Below are positions 20,982 through 34,000 of a stretch of DNA of 64,000 nt, in pieces. A program made the translations under genes and the position numbers. Within the stretch, counting starts at the first letter, position 1, and each line of letters begins with the position of its first letter. The stretch is from Entoloma clypeatum (taxonomy: Eukaryota; Basidiomycota; Agaricomycetes; Agaricales; Entolomataceae), in assembly GCA_963565915.1 (NCBI GenBank), contig OY751491.1, positions 3,162,001 to 3,226,000 of the forward strand. Direction: 5' to 3'. The notes beneath the pieces are model-generated. The model ran no database searches, had not been told where the DNA came from, and worked only from the letters and a program-made list of their open reading frames with translations.

Positions 20982-22980
20982 TCACTGTGTCTCCTCTCCG
21001 TTCCCGGGAGCCGGATCCTCGACCCGGTGCACAACCTTGACCTCGGATTTGAATATAGCGTGGACGGATGATCCAAGGTTGGCACACCTTGGTAACAGTG
21101 ATTCCATATTCAACATCTCGCCCGGGGTATGCTGCAGCGGCTTCGAACGTTTTTTGAGCATCCAGTTCATAAACATTGTCCTAAACGGGTGTGTCAGTCA
21201 TTGCAGGACAAGAGCCGAACAGTTATATGCGTACACCAGAATTTCCAGTATCCATCTTACAAGAAAATTTTTTTTCAGCGATTGATGATAACTTCACAAA
21301 GTTGGAGGGCTTACTTGTCGCCGAGGCGCTGTCGAAATTCTATTTCCAGGAGTCCCAGAAGAAGTTGCCTGTCCCTTCAAGCCTGCACGGGCATTGAGCG
21401 TCGACAGGAGACAATTTGCATAAAGTTTAGAGAGTGCCAGATCCCATATAAAATTCCTGTTGTAGAAGCTAAGCCACCAAACAGGTAAAGAAGCCACGGC
21501 ACCCACAAGGCGGCGTGCTAGATTAGACCGGATCATGAGAAATAAAACGCCTCGAGGAAAAGCGGTATATCGAACCTGAATGGCTACAGGAGAGGGGTGT
21601 TAGAAAGTAGCGGACAAGAATGAGATACTAGAATCTTACTCATGAAGAAAAGTACGTCGCCGATAGCAAACACAGCGCTGTGTGTTACTAGTTGAAACAT
21701 GTCCAATGCTCAGAATATGGGACTGACGTTAAAAGGCCTGTCTGGATAGTCACTGCAAATGTATTTTCAACGACAGGTTATAATGAAGGTCCTTTATGCG
21801 TACTTCGGATGATCCTTGCGAGTACATCGTCTGTGTGTACGAACCCAGTCCGTCGTTTTGACTGACATTGTGTCAGATTATGTTACGAGTTACAGATGCT
21901 TACAACACACCAGACTCATGACGAGAGACCCAGTAATCAACACGTCAGCGACGCACGACGATAAAAACCACACCAAGGCCGGAGTATGCAGTCGTGGCTT
22001 CTGAGAGAACAGTTTCAAAATGATGATGTCGCATCCAGTCCATATCCCGCCTGCTACTTGGTGATGAATGGAATACACTTGAACGAGTGAAATGTGGGAG
22101 GCATACCAAGGGACACGAAAGCGAAGAGGCAGATCAGAATCGCGAGCCAGTTTGATTTTGTGAGTAGCTTGATTCTCCATGCAAAGAATACCTGGATTGG
22201 CGTCGACACTGCCACCTGCAAGAGCTCGTCACAACTCGATTGACCTTGTATGGTTTTCACGACTCACGATCACAAGGGGTTCTTGAAGTAACACAGATGA
22301 GCTCACCAAGGGGGCGCTAACATAACACGGCGTGCTCACCAGAAGCGAATACTGTCAGAAGGGGAGAGTAAGCCGCATTTCGGGTTGTGGTATTGGGACC
22401 ACTCACGCGTCGGGAAAAATTTCGCTGCATCAGGGCTGCCTAATGTTTCGAGAGTGAGTTGGACTTATCAAGGATGAAAGAAACAAAACTCACCGAACTG
22501 CTGAATTAGTGGTTCATAGATTATGTACATATCGAACGCCGTATTGGCAGTTTCCATGATGAACAAATACAACACCTGGCTTGAAATGAGGTACTGATAG
22601 TTTGGCACCTTGAAAGGCTCACGAGGTATCGAATCCATCGGGTATCTCTGGATTTATGTCTCAGTGATTCATGAACATTTGGAACTTCAGGAACGACGAA
22701 CGTTTTGTATGTTTGATGGTAAGTATACATCTATCTCCAAGCCTTAAGCTCACGTATGATTCGTGGAACGCGAGAACTAACCTGAACTAGTAACACCTAG
22801 AGGTTTGAATAATGTGTCCATCAACAGGGGAGAAGTGCCAATTGGAGATGGTTCACCCCGTAGAGTATCATATTCAAGAACACCCCGATGAGCATAGGCC
22901 CATACCTTCATTGACTTTGTTAGTTGACTACCGAAGCCATTAGGCGTCGTTTTAACATACAAGAGCTCGATGCGTGCCAT
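20982..22980 (-). CDS. DUF6534 seven-transmembrane protein (basidiomycete family)
   Basis: The gene is split into about twelve small exons, so no single frame shows it. Splicing gives MARIELLYGPMLIGVFLNMI, then YGVLLVQMYTYHQTYKTD, RWIRYLVLYLFIMETANTAF, DMYIIYEPLIQQFG, VSTPIQVFFAWRIKLLTK, FAFVSLGGIWTGCDI, ITGSLVMSLSKRRTGFVHTD, TIQTGLLTAVFAIGDVLFF, NFIWDLALSKLYANCLLSTL and NARAGLKGQ. This is the DUF6534 pattern: seven TM helices, a RRTGF loop and the LYxNxLLSTLNARxG signature. The tail contains VYELDAQKTFEAAAAY and ends PAPGNGEETQ. Exon 1 is 20 nt (22961-22980); one exon is only 15 nt (22782-22796). The join just before NFIWDLAL is unresolved, with the acceptor likely near 21467. The family is expanded in agaricomycetes with no proven function; a receptor-like role is speculation. 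Confidence 0.82.
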
Positions 22981-24539
22981 GGTGTGGGGTTCGGGGTCGG
23001 CGAAAGATTTCAGGACTCGGTTACTTACTAGACCTCTTATCTGGGTCCATGTACATCTCCGCATCAGGAAGCTGATCCCGGACCCCATTCAACCCTATCA
23101 CAGCATCACCACAGTCCAACGGAGCAACAATGGCAAATCGTGCGAAAGACGAAGCATGGTGTTGACCTGTTGTGAACTTTTATACCATCTTGAGAACCAC
23201 CGCGTCAGTGTGCCGCACGTTTGGCCAATCCAAAACCTGAGGCCCACATATAATTAATGTTCAGAGAAGATGCGCTGTATCAGTGTTGTATCTCCGCTGA
23301 GTGGATCCAGATATGATACCTTGGTCTAGGTGTTCACAGCCATCAGGTTCTCGGAGTTTGCTCAGAGTCTTCGACGCAATGAAGGATGATCGATGATGGT
23401 CAAACCCCTCTAGCCCCACTCAAGCTCAGGTCAGACACTCCCACGATTTGCAGTGCATTGCAGGCCAGGGATATCAGCAAGGAGAAAAACTCGAGGAAAC
23501 CAGTTCGCCGATTACGGTAAAGATGTGATTTTGGCAGCGTTCTTGAGGTTTGGGTATGCAGCTGGCTCTTACTTACTGCTTATAGCATAGGCCACAGTCG
23601 GAAGCCGGGGTACACTGACTTGGATCAGCCAGGATCAGCCACTTGACAATTTACTACGTACTTGAGCCTCGTGCAAAGACGTCCGTGATGGTCCCTATAC
23701 ATAGCAACAGCGGGCCGCCGTCGATAGGTATCAGCTTGGATCATCGTTCCTCCCGATAAACTTTGAATTTCCAAAACGGAAAGTTGAGAAAAGTCAGCGT
23801 CATCCGGATCTCACCGTCAAACGTTGAACATTGAAATTTGAAACATCGAACTGTGGTCCGTGATGCGGGCAGAAAAAGGCCAGGTGGGTTCACGACGCGT
23901 GTGTCCCTCTCCACTTTATCAGCACCATGACACAAAGGACAGCTGACATTCACCTACATAGATGTAAGTGAAGTACATGTGATTTCTTCAAGTTTTGTCG
24001 CAATCCTCGGAAGGGGATGCCGCAGCACACCTACTCCCTGTTCGAGTTCTCCGAGTTACGCCAGTGTAGTACTGATATGATGATATCCCAAATACGGCTC
24101 AGGTATTAATTGTGCACATCTATCGCCGGTGGGTCCTCAGGTCTATCGAAAAGGCATAGCTTTGTGATTTGCTTTCGTTGATCAATCTTTTACCATCCAT
24201 CCGCACCTCTTAATTACTCACATCGAGAATGATCTAATGTTTCCAGGTTGAACCCACCCGCAGGCACTTCGCTAGCGGACCGCAAGCACCGCCAGTAATA
24301 GACCCTAGAGGTGTTGTTACAGAAAAAGTGTTTTGTTGTTTTGGGACCCTGTGAAATTGCCAGGCTGATTTCGGAAGGAGTCTGGAAGGAAATTTGCCAC
24401 GGTGTATTCCAAGCAGCGATCAGGGTCGGAGTCTTGAGTGCTGTTGGAATGGAGCTTCAGGACAATAAGCACATTAACGGTGGCAGGGCTGTGGTTGTTG
24501 TGACTTACGCAATGACTCTTCCTCAAGGTATCCCTGGGA
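22981..24539. other. Gene-free interval of about 1.6 kb
   Basis: No frame here has family signatures, and no supported RNA or repeat was found. The plus-strand frame at 24311-24601 overlaps the 3' end of IES2 and looks random. Confidence 0.45.
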
Positions 24540-25725
24540 TCATGCATCTAACGCCTTCAAACACACCATCCCACATGCTCCACGCGTCCAGTCCTTCGTA
24601 AAACGATAACGGAATGGTTTATGACATCCAGGGTTAGAGCAAGTCGTGGGTCTTGTCGGTCTCACGTCTTCTACGTCCGCATCCTTGCCTCCCAGGATGC
24701 CAGTACCAGCTTCGCATGTTACTGCAGCTAGGGCAGATACAGGCACCGAAAACGTTATCTTCATCTGCAACTCTGGTGAACCCTCTTTCCGATAGGCGGA
24801 GGAAACCCAGCGATACATCGTGGGTATCTGACGCTGAGGTTCTTTCGCCAATTGCTCCTCGCTATCATTGACTTCGACATCCATGGCATCTTCAGCATCG
24901 CCTTCGTCGTCGCCACCTCCACCGCTAGCTGCAGCCTTTTTACCGCCCCGTTTGCGAAGGCTAGAGTTGGAGCGGGTGCCAGACACGGATCCTGTCGGGG
25001 TAACGTCATCTTGGTTGCGAGACTGGGCCGTGGTACGTTTGGTTCGGGGCCGGGATTGTTTTTTGAGGAGGCGATTGATGGTTTCGAGCTGGAATGTAGA
25101 GATGAGTTGCATGTCTACATCATATTCATACCAAGGACCAAGGAACAATCAAATTTACCTTCTCATCCTCGAGCTTCTTCTCGGTAAGGTTCTTGCGTTT
25201 GCGAGCAGTTTCTTCTCGTCTGAGAGCTAGTTCTGTTTCGTTCAGTGGAGGCTTCTTCTGACGCGTTTCCGTGAGAGAAACATGCGAAGAGTCCAGCACG
25301 CTTGCTAGGACAGCCTGACGCGTGGTCATGGGCCGGGTGGTCGACATGGATGGCCGTGAATGCATCTCCGAATCACCATTGGCGATATCATCGTCTTCTG
25401 ATTCGACATTAGGTGTGTCGAACCTGCTAGGTGGGTGGCTGGGCAACTTGAGCTTGATCTTCAGGCGTGAGGTAGAGGGTGTCGGAAGCGGCGCCAAAGG
25501 CCTAATATTAGACTCTTCGATGTCAGAGGGAATTTCATCTTGGTCCTCTTCCTCTCCTTCATCGTCGTCTTCCAGGTCATTGTCCTCCGACTCTGCCTCA
25601 ACCTCTGCCTCGGCCATACCTTCAACATCCACAGTCAACGCATCCTCCCCTCCCTCATCCATCTCTACATCTGAGTCTTGTATGCGTGTAGAACGAATTC
25701 GCCGTGGACGGTGGATGATGGGCAT
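24540..25725 (-). CDS. IES2: INO80 chromatin-remodelling complex subunit Ies2 (INO80B/PAPA-1)
   Basis: Two exons (25159-25725, 24540-25088) give 371 residues. The PAPA-1 region is clear: NETELALRREETARKRKNL, then LTEKKLEDEK and, after the intron, LETINRLLKKQ. A long acidic segment precedes it (residues about 20-60, Glu/Asp rich) and a Gly/Ser/Lys-rich linker follows. The C-terminus holds a Cys-x4-Cys-type site (CSNPGCHKPFRYRFTKDWTR, then GACGMVCLKAL), as in fungal Ies2. Ies2 activates the Ino80 ATPase and binds Arp5/Rvb modules. I chose the start at 25725 (MPIIHRPRRIRS); an in-frame ATG at 25797 would add 24 residues. Confidence 0.88.
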
Positions 25726-25996
25726 GTTCAAAGGGTGAAGGACCTGCTCGTGACAAACTTCGAACACAGTTCCCAGGCTAATGATTCTCATTCGCACGGC
25801 AGAATTTCGACAATACTATTGAGAATACACTATACGTATATTGTGCACCTAGATGCGTTGCCATGAAGGATAGATATGTAGAAGGAACTTTGAAATAGGT
25901 CCGCACGTGGATGTGAGATTAGATCCCTGTTCCCCCACCCGCCATCTGACCTGGAATACAAGATATAAAAAGGAAATACAGAGCTCGAGGGAAGGT

Positions 25997-27225
25997 TTAC
26001 GAACCACTGGTACCGTTATGATTGATACGTGCCCCATGCGAGTCGAATGGGAACTGTAGAGTCGCGGGTCCAGCAAGCGTGGTCTCATCAGACACCCGTC
26101 CCCCGTCACTGGTCAGAACCACAAAAACAAAGCCTAGCAAGCCTTTTGGCACCTCAACCTCATTCGTCGTCGTATTGACCGGCATAAAGATTGTCCCTGT
26201 CCCAACGAGAAATGCTGCGTAGAGTGACTTGCCCTGAGTGCTCGCTGAAGCAGTGAAAGAAAGCTGCGCGTGGGATCCGGAGTCGAGGAGGGTGGCGCTC
26301 AAAGGAGCGAACGCTTTGGCGGGGAGAGAAGGGTTAGATTCGGGACATGATCTAATGAATGGAGAGGCAAGTGTGTGGATCTGATTCAGGTCGAGGGGGG
26401 TCTAGCAGGATTATGAGATTTTGATTGGAATCGTGCGTATTGAATCTTACCTCGAAAGCGGTATTCCAAGGGTTGGATTTGAGAACGGCGGAGCCAATCC
26501 AAGCTGCTTGACGAGTCTCAACGCCGAGAATGGAGGCGGCGACGGTTAGATATGCCTGGAGAAACGTGAGTGCTGATCTCAACCAGAAACAAGGGAGGTT
26601 ACTTTGTTCTGAATGAAGGCAGCAGCCCCATTATATGCGCTTGTTCCGACGGTTTCGAAGATATGGGATAATACAGCGAACGATTTGACATCAGCGACGG
26701 GGCTGGCCAGTCGTTTAGACGCATGCGAATGGTGCACAGTGAAAAATGAACCGAGGACTTACTAACTATAATTACAAGGCTGAACCGCCTTGGCGCCGGC
26801 CGCTGTAATAGCGGCAGTCAAGAAATCGACATGAGTCTTCTCGTGTTCCAAGATTTGTTCGTATCGCCCTCGCGCCCAACCAGGATATCCAGCGTTAGCG
26901 AAATCCTGTTCGGTAAAATTGGAAAGGCCTTGCTGATAAAAGGCGACTTCCAGGTGCTCGAGGGCAAGGGCAAAATTGAGGATTTGTAGATCTGCAAAGC
27001 GCGAGGCCCTTAGGTTGACGGTGGCCAAAGCTCCGAGGGTATATGAATCACCTGTCACATCTCCAGCACGAGGAAGGAGAGCCAAAGTGCCTAAAAACCG
27101 ATGAAACTGCTCAATGGGGGGAGCTGGCGTGCGATGCAGGACGTACGACGCTTCAACGGAGCCGCGAAGGACGAGTAAGGAATGGCGATGAAGGCGAGGG
27201 CAGAAAAGATCGTCGATAGTTTCAT
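25997..27225 (-). CDS. Secreted ferritin-like domain protein (Rds1-like)
   Basis: Five exons (27147-27225, 26763-27090, 26603-26702, 26451-26555, 25997-26401) give 338 residues. A signal peptide (MKLSTIFSALAFIAIPYSSF, cleavage near AAP) starts it. The ferritin-like four-helix region follows, with ILNFALALEHLEVAFYQQGL, ARGRYEQILEHEKTHVDFLT and, later, TRQAAWIGSAVL; the Glu and Glu-x2-His residues fit Ferritin_2-type domains (PF13668). The C-terminal 130 residues form a beta-rich tail ending HNGTSGS with several possible N-glycosylation sites. Relatives include stress-induced Rds1 and desiccation-related proteins. Metal binding is inferred, not shown. Splicing is all GT-AG. Confidence 0.85.
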
Positions 27226-28542
27226 GATAAAGAACGTGTAATCGTGAGGAAAAGAGCGGAAGGTTGAGCTGGTGGTTGACGCGTTCAAGTCGACCTTCTT
27301 ATACCGAGTATGTGAACGACGTCATCGATCATTGCACCCACTTGTCAACCGCTTGTTGCAAGGCTCTCGCTGGGACGAGTGCCCAAAAGTGCTGCCAGTG
27401 ATATGCTGAGGTGCCGGAGTCCCTGCCAGGTGCCGAGGCTGAATATCGTTCTGCCAAATTGGCAGTATCTCCTTCACAGACACCACGACAAACCACGACA
27501 ACGTACGGTCGGATTCCACACCCCCAAAGACCCCTACCAAATTTAAGGATCATCAACAGCGTCCGTAAAACCACTACCACTAGCGCAAGGCCGAGAGGCA
27601 GAAAATACACTGCCCAAATACCGGGAACATATGCGACAGACCCTCATGACATCCCTGCCTCCATCAAGTTGGTAGCACAATTAATTGCCTATAAGGATGT
27701 ATCTATCGTCATTTGGGATGAAATCATGAGCCAGTGAATACCAATTGTCCACATTCATTGGCACGGCCGCTGCATTCTCTATGTTGCAAGCTCGGTCCAT
27801 CCCAGAAGCCCAACTGGAGGATAGATGGCCTTGAAGTCGTGCACGGAGTTCTTCAAGTTCGCCGATGATCACAAAAGTGGTTACGTGTCGGTGTCAAATG
27901 CGAAAAAGGTATTGGATTATTCGAAGACATCATATGGGAGAGAAATTTGGCCAGCGATCCTATAGCGTCCGTTGATAGGGAGGTGTGACTCTGTCCTTTT
28001 GTCTAACAAAGCCGGAGGTTAGTGATAATCAAGGATCTGAAGAGAATGAAAGCATACTACGCCATCTCGTTCATCATTCACACAAGACCTAAGCTTGACA
28101 TTTCGCAAATCGTGGCGTGTGGGTGGCGGCGAACATTCAAATGTATAGCAAACTACGTGGAGTGCCGATTCAATCAAATACGCCAGGCGTACAACAAGAA
28201 AAAGGGAGAAATGATTTATGCAGCGGCATTGCAGAGGGCGCCGGTTGGGGTTGAGAGGAGTAGAGTCGCCCAAGCGACGCGTCCCCTAGATATCGTTTTC
28301 GGACAGCTGGATCTGGTTCCCAGAAATTACAACATGCAATATAAGAACAGCGCCTTGCTTGAATATAACAAAGGGCGAATCGGTGGTCTGGTGAAATCAG
28401 GCAGAAGTGGACATCCACGGCCAAAGAATGGTATTCAATAAATCGGGTTATAATACACGATTTGTCAAAAGGTCGGAACCTGCTGAAAGTGTCAGACAAG
28501 GCGTACTGGAGCAGTTCCACGAATTTGCGTACTACCGTACCT
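27226..28542. other. Gene-free interval of about 1.3 kb
   Basis: Contains the promoter of the ferritin-like gene. Frames at 27411-27737 (+) and 28022-28441 (+) lack recognisable motifs or splice partners; I do not call them. No repeats seen. Confidence 0.45.
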
Positions 28543-29049
28543 TTACAAATCAAGGTTACTTTCTCGACTATATGTTCTTGTAGATTTCTTCCCCTTTGCA
28601 CTCTTCTTCGCCTTCCGTTTCGCCGCACCAGTCTTCGTCCTCTTGGGTGCGGGCTTCGTTTCAGGTGTGGCAGTGGGTGCGCCCCCGCGGATCCTTATCC
28701 TGCCATCCTTTAAGGTCTCGGTAATGATGGGGCTAGCTGCGGGTCTGAACTTGTGTTCTTTCGAGTATCTGGTGCATATGACAAATGACCAACGCATCCC
28801 AGAATCATGAATGTTTGTCCCCAATTACCTGGAGGCATAGATGACTTTTGAGGGTTTCTTGTCCGTCCATAGCGACTTTCTCATGGAGATGGCTAGACAG
28901 AAGAGGAGGAGCGTGAAGGCGACGAGGGCTGCGCGCTTGAAAGGAGATGGTAGAGGCTGGTGAAAGCGCGGGTCCTGCTCCGGCACTTGGTCACCCTCTT
29001 CAACACCGTCCTTTGGCTCGACCTTCGACTTTTCTGAATTTGTGGACAT
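28543..29049 (-). CDS. Small single-pass membrane protein with basic C-terminal tail
   Basis: Two exons (28829-29049, 28543-28768) give 148 residues. An acidic N-terminus (MSTNSEKSKVEPKDGVEEGD) precedes one strong TM helix (ALVAFTLLLFCLAISMR, about residues 45-62). After it come VIYASRYSKEHKFRPAASPI and TETLKDGRIRIRGG, then a Lys/Arg-rich tail. The KFRPAASPIITE segment looks conserved among fungi, but I cannot name the family. Location is probably ER or another endomembrane. It is divergent from LST8, with 65 bp between start codons. An upstream in-frame ATG at 29106 exists but would leave almost no promoter. Confidence 0.75.
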
Positions 29050-29114
29050 GGCAAGACGAGAGTGGTTGTTTACGGTTGTTATGATCATAGGATCCCTCTC
29101 GCCCACGTCGCACG

Positions 29115-30625
29115 ATGCCTGCGACCTCGAGACAGAACCCTGCCCCGGCTCGGGGCCACGACATGTCTGTCATCCTCGTCACCGGCTCGTATGACCGCGA
29201 AATCCGTTTCTGGGAGGCTTGGAGTGGGATTTGTTCCAGGACCATTCCACGCATCGGCGAGTCAGGGGTATGTCTTCTCGCTCGTCTTCAACCGTTCCTG
29301 ATCTGTGAAACAGCAAGTCAATCGGTTGGCTATATCACCTGAGTGAGAAGTTATCCTGAGAACCTGGGCGGGCTAATAGACGTGTAACCAGTAAACGGCT
29401 CGTGGCTGCAGCGATACACAAGAAGGTGCGGGTATATGAGGTCGCAAGTCCTGCTTCGGAACCCGTGCGTCTGTCTGCCCATCCCGTGAAGACGTTTAAT
29501 AACTTGCGTTTTAGTACATCACGTTCGAAGGCCACACAAACAACGTAACTTCCGTATCATTTCATAGCGATGGCAAATGGTTGGTGACTGGCAGCGAGGA
29601 TGGGCACATCAAGATATGGGACCTTCGGTGCGCCATGAACTTTGGGTTCAATCCGTGTGGCCTAAATTCCCTTTACAGAAGCGGACAGATTCACCATACT
29701 TATGAGAACAACGCAGCAGGCGAATCATTGTTCCTCCCGTGATATTGTCATCTCAATGCTCATCAATCGCGTAGTGAACGACGTTGTCATCCACCCCAAT
29801 CAGATTGAACTCATCTCCTGTGACCAAGCTGGCAGCATAAAACTCTGGGATCTCTCTGATCACGTCTTCTCCCATGAGCTCGTGAGTTTTCTTGCAGAAT
29901 TTTCTGCATTTGAGTTTATTAAAAACCAAAGACACCTGCAGGGGATGTGCCCATACGATCCGTCACTCTCTCCTCCGATGGGTCATGCTTGATTGCTGGA
30001 AATAACAAGGTTTCTATGTTTCTTATATCTACATTCACGATTACTAAAATACAACATGCTACCAGGGCCAGTGTTACGTGTGGAAAATCAACGAAGAGAG
30101 CTCCGGCCTGCCGCGATTTCAGGCTATCACTCGCTTCCAGGCGCATACAAAATACCTTACGAGATGTCTTTTAAGTCCTGACGCACGGTGAGTCAATGCA
30201 GGTTGACACGACTTCCCTAAATTACCCATCCATGTTGAATCTCCCCTGTAGATACCTCGCAACATGCTCGGCGGACACAACCGTTCGCATTTGGTCTATC
30301 TCCACTAATTATGAATTTAAACTCGAGCGAACGTTGGTTGGTCACCAAAGATGGGTGTGGGATTGTGCATTTAGTGCTGATTCGGCGTATCTAGTAACTG
30401 GTGCGTGCCTTCTCTTTATACAACCTTTCCTTTACCAAAGGGCATTCTCTCTATCTTTTATAGCTTCCTCCGACCATACCGCCCGCTTGTGGGAGATGGC
30501 ATCTGGAGAGACGGTCAGACAGTATAATGGGCATCATAAAGGTTCGTTTAACCTTCCCTTGTGAAACCATCAGTTAATCTGTTTCAGCGACCGTTTGTTG
30601 TGCATTGCATGATGGTGCAACTTGA
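29115..30625 (+). CDS. LST8: TOR complex subunit LST8 (WD40)
   Basis: Eleven exons (29115-29267, 29314-29342, 29392-29464, 29515-29627, 29679-29719, 29775-29881, 29932-30009, 30066-30187, 30252-30400, 30464-30541, 30588-30625) give 326 residues, the normal LST8 size. Seven WD40 blades are visible: [107 protein letters not shown] and [15 protein letters not shown], ending [15 protein letters not shown]8 binds the TOR kinase domain in TORC1 and TORC2. Translation may start at 29163 (MSVILVTG), which matches family N-termini better. The intron at 29720-29774 is GC-AG, forced by NNA-AVNDVV. Small exons make this gene easy to mis-annotate. Confidence 0.93.
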
Positions 30626-31019
30626 TTCTGTATACTGCTTGCTATCTCCTTGGATTTCTATTACACCGTTGTATTCTTTGCGAGAATAATCATTACACAA
30701 GCATGTCTGAATTCTTTCGTTTGCCACAACCTACATTGAACTGGTGTTGGGTATTGCTGAGCTTCGGGAGCTTACACAGCGCCGTATGTGAGTGACAATG
30801 ATACGGGGGACAAGCGTGTCGCCTGTAAGAGTGAGCTCGAGGCGCGTTGTTTATTGTAAAGATTCCTAGCTCCAAGGTTATTATCAGGGTCCTGTCAAGC
30901 ATCCCTCAGTTGAACAAAAACGGACACGTGATGCCGTGTTATTCCGCGTCGCGTGACTCCATTGTGCTGTTATCACACATGTATAGTGACGGTGACCCAG
31001 GACCCTCTTCAGTACCACG
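30626..31019. other. Gene-free interval upstream of the P-loop protein gene
   Basis: About 0.39 kb, promoter of the next gene and 3' UTR of LST8. No distinct feature recognised. Confidence 0.45.
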
Positions 31020-34000
31020 ATGGCCACGAGTTCTTTATCCGAGGGCTTTTCGCTTTTGTCTGTGGCGGATCCGTCGCCTGAAGCCATACTCCCAGATAGT
31101 CCCCCAACATTGACCCGAGTGTCACGCGAGCGCGATCTGTTCACCGACGCCGATCACAAGGCCCTCGACGCGGAGCTCGTGGAGACATTCAGCGCTTTTC
31201 GGAGGCATAATGAGGAGCCCGGTTTGCCTGCACTCCTATCTAATATTGCCGTCGGAGACAAGCGACTTGTAACACTTACGGTGGGAGGAGCAGAGGAACT
31301 GCTTGCGCATGAACCATCCATCAGGACGGTGCTACGGAAAGCCTGGAAAGAAGCATCATTCAAAGAAGTGCGACAATTAGGTGCGTTTGGTGTGCCAGGC
31401 AACCTCATTTTGAGCTCCTAATCATCACCGAAGAAATTCTCTGGCCTGTGGTGCGAGGAACTCGTAGGTGGTTCTCCGTGCGCTTTGTCTGGGGGTTGGT
31501 GACGACGGCTTTTTTGTAGCAAAAAGGCGCCAACGACCGCCCAACGAGGATGTAGAACTGACCAGTGCGTAATTTGTCGCCTGTTGTGATTCATGCTTAT
31601 TTTATGACACGATTCTCTAGACAAAGGTGTGTATTTATCCTAGGTCTCATTTTGCTTAGCCAACCTTGTTTTCCAAGCTCTGAAGTCCGCCTGGCGTGAT
31701 AGTTACTCGGGAAATAACCATCAACTCCTGTTTGCCAATATTAATGCAATCCCGCGGACAGAAAAACCATATTCTAACCAAATCGCCATCGTTCAGAGTT
31801 CCGGTACGGGAAAATCACGTATGGTCCACGAGCAAGCGAACTTGGTCTTCACCATCCCGTTTAACCTACGAAAAAGCGTCGAAAAGCAAGGTTTTTGCTT
31901 TCTTTTTTTTCGATCTCCTTGGCGCTTCTGATGTGCGAACCCAGACCTGGCGTTCCCCATCCCTGACGATGCTGTTCGCGACTACCTCGTCAAAACTTCT
32001 CTATCGGATGACCAAGACATCCTGAAAACCAATTACCTCAAGTTCCTCGCTGGTGTGTTCACGCAAGTCAATAGCGAGCTGGAGAAATGCCAGGAAGAAT
32101 TGAGTGTGAAGCAAATTGGAACCGCTGAAGGTTTAGCAAAGTGGTGGTCCAGTCACCTTGAAGGCGTACGCACGGGACTATACAAAGCAGCGATTGACGG
32201 TGCCAAGGAGGCCATCCAGGTGCGTATTCGTAAAGACGGCAAGGAACATCACAGTTAAGCATTGCATTGGCAGATTCTTCCCGAAATTCAGCAGAGGCAT
32301 GAAGAATTACTCGTGAAACGTCGATCGAAACCCGAAGGCTCAGAAGATTCTGATCATACCGATTACGATGTGAATACGGCCATCGAGTTTGCCGCGGCGG
32401 AATCAGCGAGAGTCGCACTAGGACGACTCATTGGGAAGCTGGACGGCTATGTAGGGTCGCAGCGAATCAAGCTCATAATCTACTTCGACGAAGCACACCC
32501 CCTCACCGAACTGGTGCCCAAGAACGACGACGAGAAGACGCTTTATGATTTTCTATGCTCATGTCTCAACCAATTTTTGGCCTTTCCGATATTTTGCATT
32601 TTCCTATCGACGAATTCGAGCTTGGCCCAGTTCGCTGCTCCACGAGCCCTTGCCAAATCCGCTCGCATCCGCGGCGGGAAAGCCGTGACGCACGCACCAA
32701 TTACTGAAACACCCTTTGACTGCTGCGGGGACCTCAGGGTCAAGCCAGGCGAGTTGAGTATCAAAAATATCAGCACAATTCCGTTCATGGCGCAATTCGG
32801 GCGACCATTGTGAGTATTTTCTAGTTTCAATTGACATTCTTTGACGACTTATTGCGATAGATTTTGGACGCTGTTACGAGGAGCCGGGCTCGAGGCATCT
32901 CAGCTCCGTACAGAAATTTTGGAATTGGCACGCGCGAAGCTCGTTGCTTCTCGCGAGATCGACAATCGCTACGACACCTTCTCACGTGCTGCAAGACTGG
33001 CAGTTCTAGACATCCAATTGTCGCTGGACTTTGAGCCTCGCCGTGAAAAGGTTCAAATGGAAGAGTCCACTCTAGTCGAGAGCCACATGCGGTTCGCATA
33101 TTCTGTTCCTGATCACCGAGAGTACCTGCGGTCTGGATACCCTTCCGAACCCCTTCTTGCCGAGGCTGCTGCCCAGCAACTCTGGACGTGGAGGACGCAA
33201 AATCCATTCATAGTAGTCGAAACGCTTACCAATATCCTCGAAACTGGCTTGCTTGACCGTGGAGAACTGGGGGAGCTTACCGGACGCCAACTTCTCCTGG
33301 ATGCCTACCATCGCGCCGTCGAACGAGAACAACGTGATCGTCCGGAGAAGACGCCCCCCAATTTCAGTGCTGGTTGTGGTCTCATAACCTTCATCAAGAT
33401 GTTGTACACCGATGAGTGTGCAGATATGGTTCTTGACAGCACCCCAGATAATTTGGAAGGAGCCTCGTTCAAAGAGGTATTCAAGGACGCTCTTATTTGC
33501 TTTACACACTTTGGGAAAATGGCGGACGACACCGGCATAACCTCCACCGCCGCATGGGCAGCTTTCATCCGTCACATGGCGATCATGTGTCGGAACGGCC
33601 AACGCACGGTTGACTGCATTTTACCTGTCCTCTTGTGGGACACTCGGCTATGCGAGCATGTCATGACTGGTGTGCTTGTTCAGTTTAAGCGACAGATTCA
33701 AAGCGGTACTGTCGCTGAACTCTCCATTGACCAAGCCAAGATCGGTTTTTTCCCGAAAGCGTTAGAGGAATGCACACATGTGTCGGTCCCCACGTCTTAC
33801 CGGCCGTATGTCAGCCTAATAATGGAGCTGGGAGTACAAGGAAAAACTCCCCAGGAAGCTAAGACCGCCACTATATATAAGCCAGACCGGTACCCTTCAT
33901 CGTCAAAAAAGAAACCCGACAGTGGCCCTCGAACTCCACCACCGATTGAGGGAGGTCCGGATCACGCGACGCCGTCCAAGATGCACATACCTCAATATGG

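Noticed and set aside
24311..24601. 96-residue plus-strand frame
   Set aside because: Overlaps the 3' end of IES2 on the other strand and has no motif.
27411..28441. Two plus-strand frames of 108 and 139 residues
   Set aside because: No recognisable motifs, no conserved joins; kept as gene-free interval.
31565..31677. Possible 6-nt microexon ACAAAG in the P-loop gene
   Set aside because: A single longer intron (31565-31677) also keeps frame, so the microexon is not needed.
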